Source: Vulcanimicrobiota bacterium (lineage in GTDB: Bacteria > Eremiobacterota > Eremiobacteria > Baltobacterales > Baltobacteraceae). Taken from it: 14,240 bases of DNA. The notes under the pieces were generated by a model that was not told where the DNA came from, made no database searches, and worked only from the letters and a program-made list of their open reading frames with translations. The stretch is taken from contig JASHZC010000082.1 in the NCBI GenBank assembly GCA_030042755.1, forward strand, positions 1 through 14,240, given 5' to 3'. A program made the translations under genes and the position numbers. Shown one piece after another: positions 1-7,225 of this stretch. Numbering within the stretch: position 1 is the first letter of the stretch; every line of letters begins with the position of its first letter.

Positions 1-139
1 CGATTTCGGGATCGCTACCGCCACTGGAAACGAACTCTTCAAGCCGTAGCAAATCCGCATCGATTTGCAACAGCAGCTCTTCCGCTTCGTCCCGGAAATA
101 CGAAACGAACTCTTCGCGATTGAACAGCTCGTCAGACAT
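1..139 (-). CDS. cheA: CheA chemotaxis histidine kinase, N-terminal fragment (Hpt domain start)
   Basis: The minus strand from the ATG at 139 stays open to the window edge (46 codons). The peptide begins MSDELFNREEFVSYFRDEAE and continues with ELLLQIDADLLRLEE. This is the first helix pair of the CheA P1 (histidine phosphotransfer) domain: an acidic helix followed by the regular leucine spacing typical of that fold. The phospho-accepting histidine and the rest of the kinase would lie beyond the left edge. The start codon is preceded by AGGCGG as a modest ribosome site. CheA would take signals from chemoreceptors through CheW and phosphorylate CheY, whose gene lies just upstream. The 152-base gap to cheC means it may have its own promoter or depend on read-through. 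The call rests on a short fragment plus context; another Hpt protein is possible but less likely. Confidence 0.82.
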   Translation of the reverse strand, partial: MSDELFNREEFVSYFRDEAEELLLQIDADLLRLEEFVSSGGSDPEI

Positions 140-161
140 GTCCGCCTACGTACGTGGTGCT

Positions 162-187
162 ACCCTTCGACAAGCTCAGGGTGACAC
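162..187. repeat. Intergenic repeat of the CCCTTCGACAAGCTCAGGG type
   Basis: The gap between cheC and cheA holds the 19-base core CCCTTCGACAAGCTCAGGG, followed by TGACAC. The ends ACCCT (162-166) and AGGGT (178-182) are complementary and can form a 5-bp stem around an 11-base centre. From memory, near-identical strings recur between genes in many unrelated bacterial genomes and metagenome bins; this was not checked here. Only one copy is in this window, so calling it a repeat depends on that recollection. Confidence 0.5.
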
Positions 188-264
188 GTGAGGAGCCGAA
201 GCTGTAGCTCGGTGACGGCAGCATCGCGTTTGGGAGGCTATGAACGAGCACCGGAGGCACGTAT

Positions 265-279
265 GCCGATGCTGTCGGC
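265..279 (-). other. Small hairpin just past cheC
   Basis: GCCGA (265-269) and TCGGC (275-279) form a 5-bp stem with a 5-base loop, 12 bases after the cheC stop codon. A second palindrome, GCCGCGCGGC, lies at 280-289 between it and cheC. There is no T-run after the stem on the minus strand, so this is at best a weak or Rho-assisted end of the cheY-cheC message. Confidence 0.3.
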
Positions 280-291
280 GCCGCGCGGCAT

Positions 292-903
292 CTACTCTAC
301 TCCAAAGACGGAGAGCAGGGGGCCGAGCGAACCCGTCTCAGGGATGAGAATGAACTGCCCTGCGACTTCTTTCTCTTTATCGAGGAAGCTCGACTCGATC
401 AAAAAGACGTCCTGATCGGGCAGGATCGACATCAGCGTGCGGAACGCGGCTTGCACCGTTCCATACGAAAGCGTCGGAACGGATGGAAGCAAATTCGATC
501 CGGTGAGTTGGATGATCGCGGTCAGGTAGGAGCCGGCAATGATGTTGCCGAGCTCCTTGAGCGTCGAATCGGCGATCGAATCGAAGATTTGAATGTCGCC
601 GATGACGCGATGCAAGAACTGGCTGACGAAATCGAGTGCCTGCTCGCGATCGAAGAGCACGACCATTTGCCCGGGTGCTTCACCGCGGACGTACATGTGC
701 AGCGCCGCAACGGTCCGGTTCTCGTGGCCGACACGCGAGGCGAGATCGCGGAACTTGATGACGTCGATGCGCGGTTCGCTGAGGTTGATCTTCGTATTTA
801 GCAGCTGTGAGAGCGCCGTTGCCGCATGGCCGGCACCGATGTTGCCGACTTCCTTGAGCGCGTCTTTCTGCAGGTCGTTGAGCTGCATGCCGCCACCGCT
901 CAT
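292..903 (-). CDS. cheC: CheC, CheY-P phosphatase
   Basis: This 203-residue protein matches the size of Bacillus CheC (about 209). It carries two copies of the CheC/CheX phosphatase signature (D/S)xxxExxN-x22-P. The first is D14, E18, N21 and P44 within ALKEVGNIGAGHAATALS. The second is S113, E117, N120 and P143 within TLKELGNIIAGSYLTAI. Both sites therefore look intact, and the protein should dephosphorylate CheY-P to end the motor signal. I chose the ATG at 903 because it overlaps the cheY stop as ATGA and has AAAAGG upstream; the longer open frame to 1023 runs back through cheY in another frame. The tight link to cheY fits its role. CheD, the usual CheC partner, is not in the window. Confidence is high from the paired motifs. 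Confidence 0.95.
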   Translation of the reverse strand: MSGGGMQLNDLQKDALKEVGNIGAGHAATALSQLLNTKINLSEPRIDVIKFRDLASRVGHENRTVAALHMYVRGEAPGQMVVLFDREQALDFVSQFLHRVIGDIQIFDSIADSTLKELGNIIAGSYLTAIIQLTGSNLLPSVPTLSYGTVQAAFRTLMSILPDQDVFLIESSFLDKEKEVAGQFILIPETGSLGPLLSVFGVE

Positions 904-1262
904 GAAAGCACCTTTTGGATCGTTTCGAGAATTTTCGGCGGCTGAAATGGCTTGGTAATGAACGACTTCGCGCCGGCTTGAATCGCCTCGACGACTAAGG
1001 CTTGCTGCCCCATCGACGTGCACATGATGATCTTTGCATTCGGATCGGTTGCAACGATTTGCTTGACTGCGGAAATACCGTCCATCTCCGGCATAACCAT
1101 GTCCATCGTCACAAGGTCGGGCTGAAGCTGTTTGTATTTTTCAACCGCCTCAACGCCGTTCTGAGCCTCTCCGACGACTTCGAAGCCGTTCTTGGAGAGG
1201 ATCCCCTTGATCATCATCCGCATGACGACGGCATCGTCGACGATGAGGACTCTCTTGCTCAT
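900..1262 (-). CDS. cheY: CheY chemotaxis response regulator
   Basis: This is a single-domain receiver of 120 residues with no output domain. The acidic pocket is D9/D10 (LIVDD), the phospho-acceptor is D54 (TMDMVMPEMDG), the switch threonine is T82 (IMCTSMGQQ) and the conserved lysine is K104 (FITKPF). The close run 'MGQQ...EAIQAGAKSFITKPF' is very like the Bacillus-type CheY. CheA would phosphorylate it, and CheY-P should bind the FliM N-terminus encoded in this window. The ATG at 1262 has GGGAG at 1269-1273 with a 6-base spacer. It follows pilZ by a 119-base gap that contains a sigma-28-type promoter, and it ends in an ATGA overlap with cheC. The pair is therefore likely a late, sigma-28-controlled unit. 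Confidence 0.96.
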   Translation of the reverse strand: MSKRVLIVDDAVVMRMMIKGILSKNGFEVVGEAQNGVEAVEKYKQLQPDLVTMDMVMPEMDGISAVKQIVATDPNAKIIMCTSMGQQALVVEAIQAGAKSFITKPFQPPKILETIQKVLS

Positions 1263-1345
1263 CTACTGCTCCCGAGATGAAGTTGCGAAAAGGTGTTTCG
1301 ACCGACCAAAGCAACGCTTCGTTCGCTCGATCCCATCCTTTGACT

Positions 1346-1373
1346 CAATCGGCTAAAGGCGGGGTCTACTTTA
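1346..1373 (-). promoter_or_regulatory. Candidate sigma-28 (FliA/SigD) promoter for cheY-cheC
   Basis: Read on the minus strand, the gap before cheY has TAAA (1373-1370), a 16-base spacer, then GCCGATTG (1353-1346). The flagellar sigma-28 consensus is TAAA, about 15 bases, then GCCGATAA, so the -35 core is perfect and the -10 matches 6 of 8. It starts just after the pilZ stop and lies about 84 bases before the cheY ATG. The position and match are convincing, but transcription was not shown. Confidence 0.65.
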
Positions 1374-1381
1374 TCGGGACG

Positions 1382-2050
1382 CTATGCCAGGCCCCGATTT
1401 CGCAGATCGGCCTGGCGCCGGTTGATGAACTCCACGATCGCCTGGTCTTCTTCGGGGCGAACGCCCTGGAAACGTAGCCCGTGGGAGTGCTTTCCGGACT
1501 GCTTAATTTGCTCGTGGCGCATCACTTCGCCCAGCAGGATCAGGGGCGAGCCCTCCGGTCGTAGCTTCATGCGAACCTCGACCATGTTGTGCTCTCGCAA
1601 TTCGCGATCGGTGATGATGGAGCAGCCGCCGCGACTGATGTCGCGAATCGTCGCCTTCGCGTAATCGCCGATTCCGACGCCGTTCGGAGCCAGCCTCCAG
1701 TCGCCCGCCACGATCGCGTCGAGCCGTACGTTCTGGCGCTTTTGCGTTGCGACGGCGGCCCCAATCAGGCTCAGCTTTCGCGGCAGCTCGAATTGCGTGG
1801 TCGTCGCCGTCACGCCCGTAATTTTGGTCTCGGCGCGAAAGCGCCCGGCCGCCGCATTGTAGACGAGGACGGCACTGTCGCCGATCCGGCCGAGAGCATC
1901 GCGCATGACGATATGCTTTGGACCGATCGACTCCACGGTAACGGATTGCACCGGCCGGCCCGCGACGATGACGTCGACGAAGGTATTGAGCTGCGGTAAT
2001 CTGTTCGGTGGAATTGGCTCGCCGCGAGTTCCAAAAAGCGATTTGAACAT
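1382..2050 (-). CDS. PilZ-domain c-di-GMP-binding protein (YcgR/MotI-like flagellar brake)
   Basis: A 222-residue protein in two parts. The first 100 or so residues form a beta-rich domain like the YcgR N-terminal region. A PilZ domain follows from about residue 103 to 213. The PilZ signature is complete: RxxxR at R105-R109 (KRQNVRL) and DxSxxG at D137-G142 (RDISRGG). Both are needed to grip cyclic di-GMP. YcgR, MotI and related proteins slow or reprogram the motor when c-di-GMP rises, acting on the stator or rotor. The ATG overlaps the flhA stop by one base (TGATG), so it should be translated together with flhA. That coupling is the main reason to link it to motility rather than to another c-di-GMP output. 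The exact target cannot be read from the sequence, so I give no gene symbol. Confidence 0.88.
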   Translation of the reverse strand: MFKSLFGTRGEPIPPNRLPQLNTFVDVIVAGRPVQSVTVESIGPKHIVMRDALGRIGDSAVLVYNAAAGRFRAETKITGVTATTTQFELPRKLSLIGAAVATQKRQNVRLDAIVAGDWRLAPNGVGIGDYAKATIRDISRGGCSIITDRELREHNMVEVRMKLRPEGSPLILLGEVMRHEQIKQSGKHSHGLRFQGVRPEEDQAIVEFINRRQADLRNRGLA

Positions 2051-4176
2051 CAGCTCTTCGCTCCGACGGTCTCCTCGGTCGCCGTTATTTGTCCGATCGA
2101 CTCGACCTTCAGTCCCGGCGCAATTTCAGAGTACGACAGAACGACGAGTTGCGGAGCAGCACGTTCGGTCAGGCGTTTGAGCGCGAGACGCACGGACGGC
2201 GAGCATAAGACGATCGGCTGCAGACCCGCATTCTGCGCAACTGCGATTTGACGCGTGAGCGACGTATAAATACGCGATACGGTGTTGGGATCGAGCAGCG
2301 CAAACGCGTCCTCGCCACGGCGCACCGCTTCGGCGAGCAGCGATTCCAATCGCGGATCGACCGTGATGACCGACAGCAGACCGTTCTCGGCATATTCCGC
2401 CGAGATGTGACGGGCGAGCGCGCCGCGCACCTTTTCCGTCAGGAAGTCGACGTCTTTGCTCACGCGAGCCGCGTCGGCCAGCGTTTCGAGAATCATCACG
2501 AGATTGCGAATCGGAATGCGCTCGCGCAAGAGATTCTGGAGAACGCGCTGGACCTCGCCGACGGTGAGCAATCCGGGAACGAGTTCGTCGACGACGACCG
2601 GATAATGCGACTTGATGTTGTCGAGCAGCGCGGACGTCTCTTGGCGACCCAGCAGATCCGGCGAATGCGCCTTGATCAATTCGGTCAAGTGCGTTGCGAT
2701 CACGCTGGTCGGATCGATGACCGTATATCCGGCCATCTCCGCTTCGCTGCGGGCGTTCTCCGCAATCCACAAAGCCGGCAATCCGAAGGCCGGCTCAGTG
2801 GTCGGGATTCCGTCGATCGGCGCGGTCGCGGTACCCGGATTCATCGCAAGTAGCCGGCTGACCATCACTTCCGCTTGCGCGACTTCGAGCCCGTAGATCT
2901 TGACCAAATAGCTATTCGGCCGCAGCTGCAGATTGTCACGAACGCGGATCGGAGGGACGGCGATGCCCAAATCGCGCGCAGCGTGACGGCGAATCAGCGT
3001 GATGCGTTCGAGGAGATCGCCGCCTTGATTGACGTCAACCAGCGGAATCAAACCGAAGCCGATTTCCAGCTCCATCGGATCGTACGAAAGAAGCGGAACG
3101 ACGCTCTCGGCGCCCTTGGATACCGGTGCCGATCCCGGAGCACCCCCCGCTCCTTTCGCGCCCGGCGCTCCCTTCGGCGCGGCCGTAGTTTGAACGGGCG
3201 AAGACCGCCGCCAAAAATACAGGGCGAACAAACCCGCGGAAAGGGTCAGCATCAGCCAGCGATCGAGTCCGCCGATGCCAAAGATCGCCGTCATGATCGC
3301 GGCAATCAGCAGTGCGCGCGGCTGGGCCGTCAGTTGCCGCGTGATGTCGCTGCCGAAATCGGATTCCGCAGCCGCGCGCGTGACGATGATGCCGGTTGCG
3401 GTCGAGATCAGCAGCGCGGGAACCTGCGTCACGATACCTTCACCGACCGTTAGCAGCGTGAACTTCTGCAGCGACTCCAGCACCGAGAGGTGCTGTTGCG
3501 CGACACCGACGATGAAGCCGCCGATCGTGTTGATCGCAACGATGATCACGGCCGCAATCGCGTCGCCGCGTACGAACTTGCTGGCACCGTCCATCGCGCC
3601 GTAGAAATCCGCTGACCGCTGGATATCCTTGCGCCGCTGGCGAGCCTCCGCCTCGGTTATCAGGCCGGCGTTGAGATCGGCGTCGATCGCAAGCTGCTTG
3701 CCGGGCATAGCGTCCAAGGTGAAGCGCGCGGCGACCTCCGCCACGCGTCCAGCGCCGTTCGTGATGACGACGAACTGAATGATGATGAGAATGAGAAAGA
3801 TCACGAAGCCGACCGCGTAGTTGCCGCCGACGACGGTCTGTCCGAAAAAGTTGATGACTTCGCCCGCATAGCCATGAAGCAGAATCGCCCGCGTTGCCGT
3901 GATGTTCAGCGATAGCCGGAACAGCGTGACGATCAACAGCAAGGTCGGGAACGACGAAAACGCGAGCGCATTTTCCGTATAGAGCACCGTCGAGATGATC
4001 ACGAGAGCGATTGCGATGTTGATCGCCAGGAGAATGTCGAGCAGCAGCGGCGGAATCGGCACGATCATCAGCACGACGAGCATGACCGACGCGCCTGCGA
4101 TCAAGAGCGGCGTAAAGCTCGCCAGGCGTTGGATTACATTGCCGCGGCTCTGGACCGCAGTTGCTTGTGCTGCCAT
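2050..4176 (-). CDS. flhA: FlhA, flagellar type III export gate protein
   Basis: Full length at 708 residues (family about 690). The N-terminal half is a multi-helix membrane domain, with obvious hydrophobic spans near residues 20-65, 75-90, 118-140, 205-225, 245-265 and 285-320. The FHIPEP family signature lies at about 144-171 (GRVAEVAARFTLDAMPGKQ, then DADLNAGLI) and continues through the conserved DFYGAMDGASKFVRGD. An Ala/Gly/Pro/Lys-rich linker (about 325-358) leads to the cytoplasmic domain, which forms the nine-subunit ring that docks chaperone-substrate pairs. The protein also helps the gate use the proton motive force. The ATG at 4176 overlaps the flhB stop by one base, and its own stop overlaps the pilZ start in the same way. 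Nothing is broken or missing. Confidence 0.98.
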   Translation of the reverse strand: MAAQATAVQSRGNVIQRLASFTPLLIAGASVMLVVLMIVPIPPLLLDILLAINIAIALVIISTVLYTENALAFSSFPTLLLIVTLFRLSLNITATRAILLHGYAGEVINFFGQTVVGGNYAVGFVIFLILIIIQFVVITNGAGRVAEVAARFTLDAMPGKQLAIDADLNAGLITEAEARQRRKDIQRSADFYGAMDGASKFVRGDAIAAVIIVAINTIGGFIVGVAQQHLSVLESLQKFTLLTVGEGIVTQVPALLISTATGIIVTRAAAESDFGSDITRQLTAQPRALLIAAIMTAIFGIGGLDRWLMLTLSAGLFALYFWRRSSPVQTTAAPKGAPGAKGAGGAPGSAPVSKGAESVVPLLSYDPMELEIGFGLIPLVDVNQGGDLLERITLIRRHAARDLGIAVPPIRVRDNLQLRPNSYLVKIYGLEVAQAEVMVSRLLAMNPGTATAPIDGIPTTEPAFGLPALWIAENARSEAEMAGYTVIDPTSVIATHLTELIKAHSPDLLGRQETSALLDNIKSHYPVVVDELVPGLLTVGEVQRVLQNLLRERIPIRNLVMILETLADAARVSKDVDFLTEKVRGALARHISAEYAENGLLSVITVDPRLESLLAEAVRRGEDAFALLDPNTVSRIYTSLTRQIAVAQNAGLQPIVLCSPSVRLALKRLTERAAPQLVVLSYSEIAPGLKVESIGQITATEETVGAKS

Positions 4177-5240
4177 CAGGCGATGGTCTTCCGTTTCAGC
4201 TTGTAGACGAATGCAATGACTTGTGCCACCGCCGCGTAGAGGTTCGGCGGAATCGGACGATCGAGCTCGACGCGATCGTAGAGGGTACGCGCGAGCGGTG
4301 GGTTTTCCATGATCGGCACACCGTGCTCGCGGGCGATCTCACGAATGCGTTTTGCCAAGAGGTCCGCGCCTTTGGCGATCACGACCGGGGCATCCATTTC
4401 GACTTCGTCCCACTCGAGCGCGACCGCGAAGTGCGTCGGATTCGTGACCACGACCGTCGCGCGCGGAATCGCGTTCATCATGCGACGGCGAGCGAATTCA
4501 CGCTGGCGCTTCTTGAGCGCCGCTTTCGCTTCGGGATTTCCCTCCGATTGACGCCATTCGTCCTTGACCTCTTGTTTGGTCATCTTGAGGTTTTCTTCAA
4601 GTTGCCACCGCTCGTAGGCGTAATCCAGGAGGCCGACGACAACGAGCAGCAGCCCGAACTTCCACGCGATACCGTAGATGAGGTCGAACGTCAGATTGAT
4701 GATGCCTGCAGGCATGCTCTGACCGACTTGGGCGAACATGCCGAGATTCGCGGAAATCGTCGAGTACACGATGATGGCTACCGCGCCGAGTTTGAGCAGT
4801 TGCTTGCCCAGATTCACCGCGATGCGCTTGGAAAAAATATTTTTGAAGCCATTGATCGGATTGAGGCGGCTGAAATTCCATTTGAACGGAACCGCCGTGA
4901 ACACGAATCCGAACTGGAGCAAGTTCGCCGCAATACCCGCAACCAGCGCCGCGGCAAACACGATCAGCACCACGAATCCGATCCCTGATGACGCCTGAAT
5001 GAACAAGCGCGAAACGGACGCGAATGTAAGATCGCCGTGGCGTGCGACATTCGAAAAATACGCCGACGACGAGTTTTGCAGCCCGTCGATCATCGGCGTG
5101 AAAAATGCGTGTAGCAACAGGACTACCGACAGGAAGATAACCGCGCCGGCTAGGTCGGTACTTCGTGGTACCTGACCGCGTTCGCGGGCTTCCTGGCGGC
5201 GTTTCGGTGTGGCTCGTTCGGTTTGTTCCGGCTTAGCCAT
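4176..5240 (-). CDS. flhB: FlhB, flagellar export gate protein and substrate-specificity switch
   Basis: 354 residues, the normal FlhB length. The N-terminus (KPEQTERATPKRRQEARERG) is the conserved FlhB opening. Four membrane segments follow, near 30-50, 88-112, 147-168 and 188-206. The conserved block after helix 2 (FKWNFSRLNPINGFKNIFSK) is intact. The cytoplasmic part holds the self-cleavage site NPTH at 267-270, preceded by the RRRMM...IPRATVVVT stretch. Cleavage between N and P normally switches export from rod and hook subunits to filament subunits. It is the first gene of the flhB-flhA-pilZ unit. Its upstream neighbour on the same strand would usually be fliR, but here an opposite-strand lipoprotein gene separates them. 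The ribosome site before the ATG is poor. Confidence 0.98.
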   Translation of the reverse strand: MAKPEQTERATPKRRQEARERGQVPRSTDLAGAVIFLSVVLLLHAFFTPMIDGLQNSSSAYFSNVARHGDLTFASVSRLFIQASSGIGFVVLIVFAAALVAGIAANLLQFGFVFTAVPFKWNFSRLNPINGFKNIFSKRIAVNLGKQLLKLGAVAIIVYSTISANLGMFAQVGQSMPAGIINLTFDLIYGIAWKFGLLLVVVGLLDYAYERWQLEENLKMTKQEVKDEWRQSEGNPEAKAALKKRQREFARRRMMNAIPRATVVVTNPTHFAVALEWDEVEMDAPVVIAKGADLLAKRIREIAREHGVPIMENPPLARTLYDRVELDRPIPPNLYAAVAQVIAFVYKLKRKTIA

Positions 5241-5387
5241 CGATGACGCTCGCGACCATTCTCATTACCTGTTTTCGGCGTGCAGCCGCCCTTTCTGAGA
5301 GGTAGCCGAGTCAAAAACAGCGGGAAGGGACGCGCGGTCTGCCAATAAGGGAGGCTGACCCAAAACGATCACCCGTAGGAGAGCAAC
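5241..5387. promoter_or_regulatory. Divergent intergenic region between flhB and the propeller lipoprotein gene
   Basis: This 147-base gap must hold the start signals for flhB-flhA-pilZ (leftward) and the lipoprotein gene (rightward), unless flhB is served by read-through. On the minus strand there is a TTGACT hexamer without a convincing -10 partner, and a GCCGAAAA that resembles a sigma-28 -10 box but lacks a well-spaced TAAA. On the plus strand I see a strong ribosome site (AGGAG at 5377-5381) but no clear promoter boxes. Confidence 0.35.
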
Positions 5388-6410
5388 TTGAGACGAACGC
5401 TGGTCTTCGCCGGCGCGGTGGCTGCCGCGCTTGTGCTGGGGGGCTGCGGCCATACCACCCCGATAACGAGCGGCACACCGACGCCCGCGCCGTCGTTCAG
5501 CCCGAGAGTCAGCGCGGAGTACGCGATTCCTACGGCCAATTCCAAACCCGCCGGGATCACATCGGCGTCGAGCGCGCTCTGGTTCACCGAAGAGGCCGGC
5601 AATAAGATTGGAACGCTCGGCGAAAGCGCAAAGATCTCGGAGTATCCCGTCCCCACCAAGAATGCCGAGCCCCTCAACATCGTTTTGGGAACCGATGGAA
5701 ATCTGTGGTTTACCGAATTCGGCGCCTCACAGATCGGAAGGGTTACCACCAGCGGAACATCCTTCGTTGAATGCGTGCTTCCATCGCAGAACGGGCAAGC
5801 GCCCACGCCCTTTGGCATAGCCGCGGGCCCTGACGGCGCACTTTACGCCACGGATCCCGCCAGCAACGGCGTGTGGCGCGTTACAACCGCCTGTACTGCG
5901 ACCTTCTACTCTCTAGCGACCGCAGACGCTGGGCCGGAGTCGATCACGGTAGGCCCGAACGGCGCGCTGTGGTTTGTCGAAACCAACGTCGACAAGGTAG
6001 CGACGATCGTCGCAGGAGCGGCAGCGGGAACCGTTCCGCTTGAGTATCCCGTTAGCACCGGAGCCGGCCTGGGCGTCATCATCTCCGGCACCGATAACGC
6101 GCTGTGGTTTACCGAAACCAAGTCGGTGAAGCTCGGCCGCATGCTGACGAACGGACAAGTCACGATGGAGAGGGCACTCACCGGCGTCCAAAAGCCGTAC
6201 GGCCTCACGCTCGCGCCTAACGGCAACTTCTACATCGGCGATCAGACGGCCAGCACGATCGTGCAGTACGTGACCGCGACCGGCGCGGTCTCATCGTATC
6301 CGACGAAGACGCCGAACGCGGGTCCGTTCTGGCTCACGATCGGCCCGGACAGCGAAGTTTACTTCACGCAACAGACGGCGAACAAGATCGGTCAATTCCG
6401 CTACTTCTAA
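5388..6410 (+). CDS. Vgb-like seven-repeat beta-propeller lipoprotein
   Basis: The 340-residue product begins with a signal peptide ending in a lipobox (LVLGGC, Cys20) and a Pro/Thr/Ser-rich spacer, so it is probably a surface or periplasmic lipoprotein. Seven repeats follow at about 42-46 residue spacing, each with a core like LWFTE: LWFTEE 64, LWFTEF 106, LYATDP 152, LWFVET 194, LWFTET 239, FYIGDQ 281 and VYFTQQ 324. This is the seven-bladed propeller plan of the Vgb (virginiamycin B lyase) family. It is unlikely to be an antibiotic lyase: the only histidine is H22, next to the lipid anchor, while characterised Vgb enzymes use histidines in the propeller. The start is TTG at 5388 with AGGAG six bases upstream. 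Its ligand or function is unknown. It stands alone on the plus strand, inside the export-gate gene block. Confidence 0.88.
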   Translation: MRRTLVFAGAVAAALVLGGCGHTTPITSGTPTPAPSFSPRVSAEYAIPTANSKPAGITSASSALWFTEEAGNKIGTLGESAKISEYPVPTKNAEPLNIVLGTDGNLWFTEFGASQIGRVTTSGTSFVECVLPSQNGQAPTPFGIAAGPDGALYATDPASNGVWRVTTACTATFYSLATADAGPESITVGPNGALWFVETNVDKVATIVAGAAAGTVPLEYPVSTGAGLGVIISGTDNALWFTETKSVKLGRMLTNGQVTMERALTGVQKPYGLTLAPNGNFYIGDQTASTIVQYVTATGAVSSYPTKTPNAGPFWLTIGPDSEVYFTQQTANKIGQFRYF

Positions 6411-6411
6411 A

Positions 6412-6425
6412 GCTGCGCGCGCAGC
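6412..6425. terminator. GC palindrome between convergent genes
   Basis: The perfect 14-base palindrome GCTGCGCGCGCAGC begins two bases after the lipoprotein stop codon and ends 11 bases before the fliR stop. It could end or shield both converging messages. No T-run follows on either strand, so it is not a textbook intrinsic terminator. Confidence 0.4.
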
Positions 6426-6436
6426 GCATCGATCCG

Positions 6437-7216
6437 CTAGTGCGGGCGCAAGCCTCGCATGACCGCGTCCATTTGAACGGAAACGCTCTGAAAGATTTCG
6501 GGGCCAACCGTTGCGAGCAGGGGTAGAGAGATCGCCATCATGACCAGGCCCACGGAAACCTGAATGGGAAGGCCGACGACGAGCACGTTCATCTGCGGCG
6601 CAACGCGCGCCATGAACGCGAGCGCGACGTTGGTGAGGAAGAGCGCCACGACAACGGGTGCGGCGATTTTGAACACGATCAGGAAGGATTGCGCAAAGAA
6701 GAGCGCCAGATTCCCCGCGACGCTGGGATCGAGGTTGATGTAGGGCAGCGGAACGAGCGTAAACGATCCCGCAATTCCTTGAATGAAGAAATAGTGCGAA
6801 TCCGTCGCGATGAAGACCAGCGTCGCCAGTGCCAGCTGGAGCTCGCCGATGATCGTGATGTTCTGCTGGGTCTGCGGATTGATGACGTTCGCGATCGCGA
6901 AACCAACTTGGAGGTCGATCAATTCCCCTGCGAACTGTACGCCCGTGAACACCAGCGACGCAACGAATCCAACGATCACCCCGAGCAGTATCTGTGCGCC
7001 GGCTCCTACGATAAGCTCGAATGCGCCTCCGGTCATGTGGGGCAGCGGAACGGCGCGGAAGACGACAAACGTGATCAGCCCGGCGAGCCCCAGGCGCAGT
7101 TGATGCGGAATCTGCGGCGCCGAGAAGACCGGGAACAGATAAAGCATCGAGCTGACTCGTAGGAACATCAGCAGGAAGATTTCGAACTGCTCCGTCGTTA
7201 GGCCGAAAAGATGCAC
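6437..7216 (-). CDS. fliR: FliR, flagellar export gate protein
   Basis: 259 residues, mostly hydrophobic, with about six membrane spans and the usual FliR opening (TTEQFEIFLLMFLRVSSMLYLFPVF in short pieces). A conserved central stretch includes GELIDLQVGFAIANVINPQ, and the protein ends with the PQMNVLVVGLPIQVSVGL block typical of the family. FliR is the single-copy subunit that joins the FliP/FliQ helical export gate in the inner membrane. The start is GTG at 7216, nine bases after the fliQ stop. Only a weak AGGGCG precedes it, so translation probably relies on coupling. It is the last gene of the motA-to-fliR series, and its stop lies 26 bases from the stop of the convergent lipoprotein gene. 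Confidence 0.97.
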   Translation of the reverse strand: MHLFGLTTEQFEIFLLMFLRVSSMLYLFPVFSAPQIPHQLRLGLAGLITFVVFRAVPLPHMTGGAFELIVGAGAQILLGVIVGFVASLVFTGVQFAGELIDLQVGFAIANVINPQTQQNITIIGELQLALATLVFIATDSHYFFIQGIAGSFTLVPLPYINLDPSVAGNLALFFAQSFLIVFKIAAPVVVALFLTNVALAFMARVAPQMNVLVVGLPIQVSVGLVMMAISLPLLATVGPEIFQSVSVQMDAVMRGLRPH

Positions 7217-7225
7217 GGCCGCGCC

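Noticed and set aside
188..415. Plus-strand open frame (75 codons) across the cheC end and the gap before cheA
   Set aside because: Much of it overlaps cheC. The Ser/Arg-rich product shows no family pattern, and no good ribosome site is seen.
904..1023. Upstream extension of cheC to 1023
   Set aside because: The extra 40 codons lie inside cheY in another frame and do not look like CheC. The ATGA overlap at 903 gives the family start.
2248..2853. Plus-strand open frame (201 codons) opposite flhA
   Set aside because: Composition is that of a shadow frame, and flhA is conserved through the whole stretch.
4161..4988. Long open frame (275 codons) on the plus strand, opposite flhB
   Set aside because: It lies wholly across flhB, its product is rich in Arg, His and Asp with no recognisable domain, and it is the expected mirror of a GC-rich coding strand.
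5369..5818. Minus-strand open frame (149 codons) opposite the lipoprotein gene
   Set aside because: It has no ribosome site or known domain. The plus-strand frame has a signal peptide, a lipobox and seven regular repeats.
5388..6410. Streptogramin-resistance lyase (vgb) as the name for the propeller protein
   Set aside because: The protein has a single histidine (H22) outside the propeller, so the known catalytic histidines are absent, and it is a lipoprotein.
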